A stretch of DNA of 64,000 nt from JAXLYE01 sp046351595 (GTDB taxonomy: Bacteria > Myxococcota_A > Polyangia > Palsa-1104 > JAEUJZ01): NCBI GenBank assembly GCA_046351595.1, contig JAXLYE010000003.1, positions 682,001 to 746,000 on the forward strand, read 5' to 3'. Both the position numbers and the translations under genes were made by a program. Position 1 is the stretch's first letter, and each line of letters begins with the position of its first letter. Positions 27,439-34,285 of this stretch are shown piece by piece. A model generated the notes under the pieces. The model made no database searches. It was given only the letters and a program-made list of their open reading frames with translations, and was not told the DNA's origin.

Positions 27439-27683
27439 CACCGCGACCTGAAGCCGGACAACGTCTTCGTCGTTCCGCGCTCGACCAACCCGGAGTTTGT
27501 GAAGGTCCTGGACTTTGGCGTCGCCAAGCTGCGCGGCGATCCGACCGCTACCGACGACAAGCTGACCTCGACGGGGATGATCATCGGCACGGCTCCGTAT
27601 ATGTCTCCGGAGCAGTGGCACTCCAAGCCCGACGTGGACGGCCGCGCCGACATCTACGCGCTGGGCGTCATCCTGTTCGAGAG
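27439..27683 (+). pseudogene. Ser/Thr kinase, central part (HRDLKPDN to APE and beyond)
   Basis: Continues the kinase of 17627-18040 in the correct order: HRDLKPDNVFVVPRSTNPEF, then the DFG motif in VLDFGVAKL, then GTAPYMSPEQW and DGRADIYALGVILFE. All C-lobe motifs to subdomain IX are intact. Just upstream of HRD the sequence is not kinase-like. It ends abruptly at 27683 and the rest of the C-lobe is not found in the window, so a second break occurred here. No start codon is present. Confidence 0.85.
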
Positions 27684-27711
27684 TCATCACGCCGTCGAGA
27701 ACGTGACAAAT

Positions 27712-27768
27712 AGTGTTCCCCAAGGTGATGCAACGGCTTGCACATCAAGGGGGATCCGCTGGGGAACG
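27712..27768. other. Integrase-cassette footprint next to kinase fragment
   Basis: gatgcaacggcttgc (27727-27741) is identical to the sequence upstream of both integrase genes (59483-59497; reverse complement 56851-56865). ccgctggggaacg (27756-27768) is identical to 58232-58244 in the inverted repeat downstream of the integrases. gttccccaag lies at the left edge and matches the other arm. It looks like the two ends of an integrase cassette joined after loss of the gene. Confidence 0.6.
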
Positions 27769-28054
27769 GGATTGGGTGGAGTAACAGAAGCAGCGCTGCG
27801 TCACGCATGCTGTGCTCTGTCGCTTTCTGCGGCAGCATCCGCGAGCGGCTGCCGCCAGAGGGCTTCCTCATGACCAACGTCACTTCCTTCGACGGCCAGG
27901 AGGCCGATGCGGCGGCTCCCGCAGCGCTCGCGGCAGCGTCCTTCACAACGGCCTTAGACAGCCTCCAAGTCCCTTCCCTGGGCACAGTGAGGTACTTCAT
28001 CGGGACACTGACCCCCGAACCAGAGACCTGCGGCGGAGCAGCTCCGCGCCGCGG

Positions 28055-28290
28055 TCATGCAAGTTGCTCCAGGCAGAACTCAATCAGGTTGCGGCGCAGC
28101 TTAAGTAGATCGGGCTCGTGCGTAAACAGGATGTTGAGCTTGGTGTTGCGCTGCATATTGTCACCCGCTTGCCTGGAGAGGCGCGGGCGTAGTGGCTTTG
28201 CAAAAAAGCCATCTGCTCCGAGTCCGAGACTTGAGGTGCGAAGAGCGGGAAGGCGGCGTCATGTCCATAGCAACGTGCCTCCGTTTCGGG
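28055..28290 (-). pseudogene. Remnant of a CHAT-EAD protein (C-terminal domain only)
   Basis: The minus strand reads RLSRQAGDNMQRNTKLNILF, then THEPDLLKLRRNLIEFCLEQ, ending at a TGA at 28055. This is nearly the same as the C-terminus of the CHAT protease gene 38804-39766. Upstream residues (SDSEQMAFLQSHYAR) match in another frame, so there is at least one frameshift. The CHAT part is gone. The rest of 27684-28464 shows no gene. Confidence 0.7.
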
Positions 28291-28464
28291 TTCCTGCTGA
28301 CCGCACGATGCAAAGCCCCGCCGCGCACAGAGCAGACGTCCCTGGGAAGGCGCCGCAGCTGACTGCCGCTGATCCGTTTGCTCGCTGGCGGGTGCCTTTG
28401 ATCGCGATGCGCCGGCTAGCCGGAACACCTGACCAAGAAATTTCGGAGGCAGTCCGGTCAGGCT

Positions 28465-29142
28465 CTAGGGATCGGTGAAACAGAGCAGCCGCTGGTTCTG
28501 CTCGACCTCTTCCGGGTAGGCCTCGTGCAGGCAGCGCAGGATCTCGTCAGGCAGCGCCCGCTCCAGGAGCTGCGTCACCTTACTGATCCGGTCCATGCTG
28601 CTGGCAAACCGAGCACGGATGTGCGGGAAGTGGTCGAGGCAGAATGCGTCCAGCTCGGCGTCGTCACACAGGATGCAGGCGATCATGCGGCGCAGCGAGG
28701 CGCGGGTCGGCACCGCCTGGGCGCCGCTCTCTCCACGCCGGTGCAGCCGCCCGGTCGCAGCGTCGGGTGAGCGGGCGGCCCGCGGCGAGGCCAGGCTCGG
28801 CGCGCCGCGCTCCTTGGAAAACGCGGACCGCGCGAAGTAGCTGCCCATGCTGGCCAGCCCGGGCTGGATGTACAGCGTATAGGTCCCGATCTGGATCTCA
28901 TCGTGCGGCAGCACCAGGGAGTGGCCCGCGATCGGCAGGCCGTTTACATGACAGCCGTTCGCACTCCCTCGATCCTCGATCTGAAACTCGAGGCGGGCCG
29001 CGTAGATGCGGCAGTGACGCCTCGAGACGCTGAGGTCCGGGAGCACGAGGTCATTATCCAGCGCACGGCCCACCTCGATCTTGTCGACCTCAAAGTGCTT
29101 CTTGAAGAACTGGCTCCTCCCGATGATCAAGATCGTGAACAT
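28465..29142 (-). CDS. FHA domain protein with C-terminal EAD-like domain (copy A)
   Basis: 225 residues from the ATG at 29142; MFTILIIGRSQ is conserved as the start of the paralog at 47951-48607. Residues 1-100 are a phosphothreonine-binding FHA domain (VGRALDNDLVLPDLSVSRRH, SANGCHVNG). After a linker, a helical domain of ~75 residues (ILCDDAELDAFCLDHFPHIR, then SSMDRISKVTQLLE) resembles the effector-associated (EAD/death-like adaptor) domains of bacterial conflict systems; the same kind of domain ends the CHAT protease at 38804. The likely role is to link phospho-signals from Ser/Thr kinases to an EAD-bearing effector by like-with-like contacts. The DUF3102-like gene lies just upstream in the same direction. 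Confidence 0.82.
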   Translation of the reverse strand: MFTILIIGRSQFFKKHFEVDKIEVGRALDNDLVLPDLSVSRRHCRIYAARLEFQIEDRGSANGCHVNGLPIAGHSLVLPHDEIQIGTYTLYIQPGLASMGSYFARSAFSKERGAPSLASPRAARSPDAATGRLHRRGESGAQAVPTRASLRRMIACILCDDAELDAFCLDHFPHIRARFASSMDRISKVTQLLERALPDEILRCLHEAYPEEVEQNQRLLCFTDP

Positions 29143-29172
29143 CTCTGGCTCCCACCTGCTCATACACGCTTT

Positions 29173-30081
29173 TCAGTCGAATGCGACCTCAGATCTCAGC
29201 TGCTGTGGAGCGGCGCGCTCCGGCTTGGATCCGTCGCATGCTGCGACAGGCCCAGGCCAGGTCCGGCCCTGCGACTCCAGGGCCTGCAGCCTGCTGTCGA
29301 GCAGGCAAAGCTCCTTCTCGATCTGTGCACGCCGCGCAAGGAGGCGCTGCCGCTGCTGAATCAGCTCTTCGCGCAGGCCGGGCTCCCGCTCGCCGCCCTG
29401 CGCATCCGCGAGCCGCCGGGTTGTGGCAGCAGACGGCCTGCGCAGGTCCCCGTACGACACCTTAAGCGCCTCCAGAGTCAGCCCCTGCTCGACCGCTGCA
29501 CGGATCACCTGCAGCGCCTCGGTACTGCCCTGCTCAAAGCCCTGCACGATCCACTTCATCACAGCGGTTCCGAGTGAGTCCGGCATCTCCCACTCTGCGA
29601 ACTTGACGTACATGTAACAGGTCGCACGGTTGATCCCGTATAGACGACGCAGGTGAATCAGGAAGGACTCGAAGCGGTAGCCGCAGGCCTCGCAGCGCGC
29701 CCGGGCAGCGAGCAGGTGCCGCCCGAGCTCCAGAGCGGCGCGCCCCTGCTTCCGGCTGCACTCGCCAATGGCACGCTCAAGCGGCACTAGTTCCGGAGGG
29801 ACTCCCCGCGGCTGCGTCGTGCGCTCGTCCGCATCCGCATCCGGCTGCGCTGCGTCCTGGGCCCAGCGCGAATCCCACATTGGCAGCACGGCCTCCGGTA
29901 GCTCGCCGCGGTATATCCCTTGCAGAAGAACGCGGCGCATGTCAGGCCGGTTGCTTCCCCAGTCCGTGATCAGGCGCACTGCCAGCTCAAGGGCCTGCTC
30001 CGGCTCATCCAGACACAGCCCGCAGGCCTCCCGCTTGAAGCTGGTCCACAAGAGCAGATCTCGATCTTCCTGCGCATCCAT
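29173..30081 (-). CDS. DUF3102-like protein (copy A)
   Basis: About 302 residues from the ATG at 30081 (gggaag just upstream; the frame is open further but less likely). The N-terminus WTSFKREACGLCLDEPEQAL is conserved in the broken paralog at 48690-49556. The middle (RKQGRAALELGRHLLAARAR, FESFLIHLRRLYGINRATCY) resembles DUF3102, a helical domain often next to DNA-binding proteins. The C-terminal ~70 residues are a predicted coiled coil (REELIQQRQRLLARRAQIEK). No enzyme motif is visible. It is followed 30 nt downstream by the FHA-EAD gene, an order kept in both copies of the module. Confidence 0.7.
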   Translation of the reverse strand: MDAQEDRDLLLWTSFKREACGLCLDEPEQALELAVRLITDWGSNRPDMRRVLLQGIYRGELPEAVLPMWDSRWAQDAAQPDADADERTTQPRGVPPELVPLERAIGECSRKQGRAALELGRHLLAARARCEACGYRFESFLIHLRRLYGINRATCYMYVKFAEWEMPDSLGTAVMKWIVQGFEQGSTEALQVIRAAVEQGLTLEALKVSYGDLRRPSAATTRRLADAQGGEREPGLREELIQQRQRLLARRAQIEKELCLLDSRLQALESQGRTWPGPVAACDGSKPERAAPQQLRSEVAFD

Positions 30082-30270
30082 GCTCTTCCCCCCAAGGTGC
30101 ACCCCTGCCCGGGTACCCCAAGTGAGCAATGAGCAAGCGAGGTGCCACGTCGCTGGGTCGCGGCGCGCTGCAGGGGCGATTCCTCCTTCTTTTCGCACAG
30201 CAAGCTGTCGCTCTTGTAGGAGCAGGCACGTCCAGCGACACTTTCTTGATCTGCTTTCACACACGGAAGG

Positions 30271-32028
30271 ATGGTGTGCCTCATGGACCTTGGTGACAGC
30301 GGGCCAGCCCATCGGAAGCTGCTCTACCGATCACCGCGGATGCGGCAGGTCGATGAGGAGATCTCGAAGGCGGCGCGCTCGGAGCGGTGCGTGCTGATCA
30401 CCGGCGAGACCGGAACAGGAAAGGAGCTGGTGGCCCGGGCTCTGCACGAGCGCAGCCGGCGCAGCAAGGGAGAGTTCGTCCCGCTCAATACGCCCGCTCT
30501 CGTAAAAGACCTGATCGAGGCGGAGCTCTTCGGCGTCGGCCGGAAGATCGCGACAGGCGTGGAGTCGCGCCTCGGCTACATCCATCGCGCAGCCCGGGGG
30601 ACCCTGTTCCTCGATGAGATCGGAGACATGCCGGACCTCCTACAGCCGAAGCTGTTGCGCGTCCTGCAGGAGCGGCGGTTCTGCCGTGTCGGGTCGAGTA
30701 ACGAAGAGGAGGCCGATGTCCGCTTCATCTGCGCGACCAACAAAGACCTGGAGGCAGAGATCCAGAGCGGGCGCTTCCGGAGCGACCTCTACTATCGGAT
30801 CAGCACGCACGAGATCCAGCTCCCTCCGCTGCGCGAGCGGCGGGAAGATATCCCGCTGCTCGCGTCGTTCTTCTGCGCGGAGTTCTCGCGAGAAGACAGC
30901 CGGCCGGTGCTCGAGATCTCGGCGGAGGCCCTGGCGCTGCTGGAAGAGTACGCATGGCCGGGGAACGTCCGCGAGCTAGAGAGCGTCCTCCGCAAGTGCG
31001 TCACCAACTGCGAGCAGGACGTCATCAAGCCGGACCACCTGCCCAGCGTTGTGCGCTCTCGCTCCTCGCCGAGCTTGCCCGCGGTGGTTCCGGCCCGGCG
31101 CGGGGAGCCGCCGCAGCGTACCCGCCCGCCCTTCCCGAGCGATCCGCACTACGAGCGGCTGCCGCGCAGCTCGCTCATCCAGGACGTGCTCAACAGCCAC
31201 CTCCGGGGCGCCCGCGTAGCCACCCTGCTCCAGACCCACCGCGGCGGAGGACGGACCCTGGCGAGGCAGCTCGCGCCGCTATGTTACGGAATGAACCCGG
31301 TCTGGCTGACGGACTTCGCTTCGGAGACGAGCTCCACGGCCGAGTTCTATCAGCTGCTGACCAGCAGCGGCTCCGTCCGCAGCCAGGCCGAGTTTGGAGA
31401 CTGGCTTGCCAGCCACATGACGGAGCGCGGTCTGCTGGTCATCCTGCTGGGCACCCAGGGCCCCGAAGAGCTGCTCGAAGAGGTAGCAGCCAAGACCCGC
31501 AGCGTCCTGGCCGGGCACCACTCATCCGCCTTCCTGGTCGTCGGTGGCGAGCGGCTGTTACGGCTGCGCAAGCAGGAGCGTTACTCGTGGATCCGGCTGC
31601 TGCCGGCGAGCTCCTTCGTCGACGTCCCCGACCTGACCGAGGCGGAGATCGGCCGGCTGCTGAGCGACCGCCGCATGCCGCCCGAGCGGGCCGCGATGAT
31701 CTGGCAGCACACCGGCGGCCACCCCTGGCTGGTCTACGAGCTGATCCGCAAAGGAATCTCCGATCCGGCGCGCGCCACCGAGTCCGTCAAGTATCACCTC
31801 AGCATGACCCGCAAGCTGGCAAGACACATGGCCGATCCCCAGGCCCGCGAGGTCATCCACAGGCTCCACCGCGGCGAGGAAGTCGCGTCGCTGGCCGACC
31901 CCTGCGTCCGACACGAGCCCGCCCTCTACGCCGAGTCACGGCTCTACTTCGACGGCCTCCTCCGCTGGGACGATACGGGCCGGACTCAGTTCCGGTGCGG
32001 GGCGGTCAGGGGGTTGTTCAGCAGTTAG
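30271..32028 (+). CDS. NtrC-like AAA+ ATPase fused to a second, STAND-like ATPase domain
   Basis: 585 residues. Residues ~20-260 are a sigma-54-activator-type AAA+ domain: Walker A GETGTGKE (45-52), Walker B TLFLDEIGD, and the sensor ATNKDLEAEIQSGRFRSDLYYR. The sigma-54 contact loop GAFTGA is replaced by KIATGV, so activation of sigma-54 polymerase is unlikely. Residues ~295-585 resemble a STAND/AAA_35-like ATPase (LLQTHRGGGRTLARQLA in the P-loop place, with GRT instead of GKT, and TGGHPWLVYELI). There is no DNA-binding helix-turn-helix. It diverges from the 29173 gene over a 190-bp gap. An alternative start is the ATG at 30283. It probably works as a signalling switch, not a classic enhancer-binding protein. 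Confidence 0.82.
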   Translation: MVCLMDLGDSGPAHRKLLYRSPRMRQVDEEISKAARSERCVLITGETGTGKELVARALHERSRRSKGEFVPLNTPALVKDLIEAELFGVGRKIATGVESRLGYIHRAARGTLFLDEIGDMPDLLQPKLLRVLQERRFCRVGSSNEEEADVRFICATNKDLEAEIQSGRFRSDLYYRISTHEIQLPPLRERREDIPLLASFFCAEFSREDSRPVLEISAEALALLEEYAWPGNVRELESVLRKCVTNCEQDVIKPDHLPSVVRSRSSPSLPAVVPARRGEPPQRTRPPFPSDPHYERLPRSSLIQDVLNSHLRGARVATLLQTHRGGGRTLARQLAPLCYGMNPVWLTDFASETSSTAEFYQLLTSSGSVRSQAEFGDWLASHMTERGLLVILLGTQGPEELLEEVAAKTRSVLAGHHSSAFLVVGGERLLRLRKQERYSWIRLLPASSFVDVPDLTEAEIGRLLSDRRMPPERAAMIWQHTGGHPWLVYELIRKGISDPARATESVKYHLSMTRKLARHMADPQAREVIHRLHRGEEVASLADPCVRHEPALYAESRLYFDGLLRWDDTGRTQFRCGAVRGLFSS

Positions 32029-32430
32029 CTGAGAGGGAGCCGACAAGGGACCAGCAGGGACCCGGTGCTGATCGATCTCACGCCTCTCAGGAGTGGGCGG
32101 TTGAGCGCCCGATGGATCGGCCGGAGGAGAAAGAGGTACGATGGCACTCGGGAGCGCAGCTGCATCTCGAGCCGTTGCATTCTCAGGGTGAGGGAGGGAC
32201 CGCGCGATCCGACAGAGACCTTCGTTGCCATCACAGAGGTCCAGGGATTCTTTGACAGAACCGTAATTACTAGACCCTTGTGGGGGATTGCGGTTGCGGG
32301 CCGAGAGCTCTTCTTTGAAGTCGCCGCAGGCCGTCGCAAGAAGAGGTAAGATTAAGGCCAGTGTCCGGTACGGAGCTTGCCGACGAGCTACGCGATTGCT
32401 GAGAGGGGACGGGAAGGCAAGTGATGACAT
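31936..32430 (-). CDS. Possible small lipoprotein
   Basis: 164 codons with a plausible lipoprotein signal (APYRTLALILPLLATACGD). The rest is Pro-rich and low complexity. It overlaps the 3' end of the AAA/STAND gene by 93 bp antisense, and no family was recognised. It could be chance; the signal sequence is the main support. Apart from this, 32029-32458 shows no gene. Confidence 0.3.
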   Translation of the reverse strand: MSSLAFPSPLSNRVARRQAPYRTLALILPLLATACGDFKEELSARNRNPPQGSSNYGSVKESLDLCDGNEGLCRIARSLPHPENATARDAAALPSAIVPLSPPADPSGAQPPTPERREIDQHRVPAGPLSAPSQLTAEQPPDRPAPELSPARIVPAEEAVEVEP

Positions 32431-32458
32431 GGCATATCCAAGGCACGTGGTTGTTTAG

Positions 32459-34021
32459 TTAGAACGGCGACCCTGCTGCACGAGCTCGACGGCTTAGAAT
32501 ACGTACCTCTAGCCGTCCCAGGCCGCTGCTCTGAGGATCCAAGCAAGCCTTTGCCACCGACAGGGTTTCATTCTCCACCCTACCGAGCGAGTATGCTGCC
32601 TCTATTTGACCGATGGCCGCCTTGCACTCGAACTCTCTACGCTTGGGGCTATTCAGCGAGAGTTCCGACAGCTTCTTGAACGAACTTGCAGCATCGCTCG
32701 GCTGATTGCTGCTCAGAGCGATACGCGCATTCAGGTTCACAAGCTCCATTGCGCCAAGCGCGGACAGCCCGGGCGTCTGGCCGGCCTTTTTACTGAGCTC
32801 TCTTGCATCTACCAGCCGTCCCTCCAGGAAGGCGGTGTGGGCCAGCCCGTTAATAATGTTCGACAGACTGGTATTATCGACACATTTACTTCTACTTTCC
32901 AGAGCCTGCTCGAACAAGTCACGGATCAATTCTTGCCCAACTCGGGCAGTCTTAACGGGCTCGCTGCTGTCCTCCGCAAGAACAAGGCCTGTCCAGGCCA
33001 TTCCTGCTAGCAGGGACGCTCTGTCGCAGTGACTTTCACCATCTGCGATAATCTTCATGTCTGCAAGCAGCCGTTCGGCGTCGTTCTTGCGATCTTGCGC
33101 AACGTAGACGTCCGCGAGTAACGACGCTGTAAATCCCATGAGCTGGCGGTGTCCGATCCTGGTCGCGTCGTAATATGCACGCTCGAACCAGCTTGCGGCG
33201 TTCTCCAGGTGCTCTTCGGCGCGAGATATGACCCCACTCTGGTAGGCGAGCCAGATGCGAGACTCGCCTTCGTTTGCGGGGGCAAAGGATCTGGCATCGG
33301 CAAGTGCCTGCCACGCTTCCGCAAACAGCCCTGAGCGCTGGAGGTTGTATGCCAGCTTCTGCGCTGCATCAGCAGCATTCGAGATGTAACCAGCTCGAAG
33401 GTAGTATTCGATGGCATGGCGATAATAGCTGACTGCAAGGTCCAGTTGACCAAGACGCATATAGACGTAAGCTGTACCGAAGGAGAACTCCCCCATGCTC
33501 ACCAGATCTCGGCTCTGTGAGCGTTTGTTGCGCAGAGTAGCAACAAAGTCTTCAAGATCGATGGCGGCACGCTGACGGACGCGTTCGCCGATCTGAAACA
33601 TCTCAGGCTTTGCCCTGTCCAGTTTCAATGTCCAGAGCGTATGCCCGGACCGTGCATCACGAACTTCTACGCTCGAATTTGCCACCTGGCCGCCAACCCG
33701 TACTTTAAGCTGGCATCCCCCATACACCGCGTGTGAAGTGGGGGTCAATGGTTGGCCTGGTACTTCAAGGCGTACAGTATCGCAGGCTACTGCCGGAACC
33801 CAGATAGAGAGCGTGCTTTCGGGGCTGATTTCACACGTCGGCTCGCTCTGAGGTTCACGGACCGCCTTGCAGCCCGAGTACAAGATTTCAGAGGCTTCCT
33901 TGCCTCCCCGGCTTGCGCTGGTGACAGGCTCGCCAATGAAGCCGCCAGCGATCAGGGAGCTCAGACCAATAATCTTTGTCCCTAGAACCGAGAACTTGAG
34001 ACTCTTGCGATCGCCACGCAT
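32459..34021 (-). CDS. Exported TPR protein, related to the TPR half of the TPR-CHAT protease
   Basis: 520 residues. A basic N-terminus and hydrophobic stretch (VLGTKIIGLSSLIAGGFIG) suggest export or anchoring. A beta-rich segment with LKVRVGGQVANSSVEVRDAR is followed by several TPR-type helical repeats (LDLAVSYYRHAIEYYLRAGY, AASWFERAYYDATRIGHRQL, DRKNDAERLLADMKIIADGE). The same order (membrane helix, beta segment, TPRs) starts the TPR-CHAT protease at 42854-45784, but here no CHAT domain follows and the protein stops after the repeats. GC content is lower than in the neighbours. It may be a truncated or regulatory paralog. It belongs to copy A of the module by position. Confidence 0.72.
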   Translation of the reverse strand: MRGDRKSLKFSVLGTKIIGLSSLIAGGFIGEPVTSASRGGKEASEILYSGCKAVREPQSEPTCEISPESTLSIWVPAVACDTVRLEVPGQPLTPTSHAVYGGCQLKVRVGGQVANSSVEVRDARSGHTLWTLKLDRAKPEMFQIGERVRQRAAIDLEDFVATLRNKRSQSRDLVSMGEFSFGTAYVYMRLGQLDLAVSYYRHAIEYYLRAGYISNAADAAQKLAYNLQRSGLFAEAWQALADARSFAPANEGESRIWLAYQSGVISRAEEHLENAASWFERAYYDATRIGHRQLMGFTASLLADVYVAQDRKNDAERLLADMKIIADGESHCDRASLLAGMAWTGLVLAEDSSEPVKTARVGQELIRDLFEQALESRSKCVDNTSLSNIINGLAHTAFLEGRLVDARELSKKAGQTPGLSALGAMELVNLNARIALSSNQPSDAASSFKKLSELSLNSPKRREFECKAAIGQIEAAYSLGRVENETLSVAKACLDPQSSGLGRLEVRILSRRARAAGSPF

Positions 34022-34165
34022 GCCGATCTGCCTCCTAAAGACAGGGATACGCCCCCCGTGTTTTTCCTGTCAATTGGAAAAACCTCAAAGTCTGCATAAT
34101 CGCGACAGGACTCAGGAACGAGCGATTCAGCACGCTCATTTTGGCCAACACAGCAATGGGAAGTT

Positions 34166-34181
34166 TGGCACAAGCGATGCT
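34166..34181 (+). promoter_or_regulatory. Sigma-54-like -24/-12 element
   Basis: tggcacaagcgatgct matches TGGCAC-N5-(T)TGC-T with GG and GC correctly spaced, about 105 nt upstream of the WD40-STAND gene start. One of the two central T residues is A. A lone motif can arise by chance, and the nearby NtrC-like protein lacks the sigma-54 contact loop. Confidence 0.3.
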
Positions 34182-34285
34182 TATTGCGGGGTCCGACGTC
34201 GAGTGAGCCCGCTGCTCCCGCAGTCCTGTGCAGCGCGGTTTGATTATGGGATGATGGTGTCGTTATTTCAGTCAGGGGGGCCTCA

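Larger units (their letters stand above)
18042..27445. mobile_element. 9.4-kb insertion inside a Ser/Thr kinase gene
   Basis: The interval separates kinase residues HR (18035-18040) from DLKPDN (27445 on). The 7-bp sequence caccgcg occurs at 18035-18041 and 27439-27445, so one copy is expected at the unoccupied site. Cargo: an exported coiled protein, PASTA proteins, an effector-like pair, a papain-like-fold protein, a broken YhcG-type nuclease and an HNH endonuclease whose stop is 60 bp from the right junction. No integrase or transposase is inside. The boundaries are sharp on the kinase side; how it moved is unknown. Confidence 0.6.

Noticed and set aside
27738..28478. Plus-strand frame of 246 codons after the kinase fragment
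   Set aside because: It runs antisense to the recognisable CHAT-EAD remnant and its translation looks like random GC-rich sequence.
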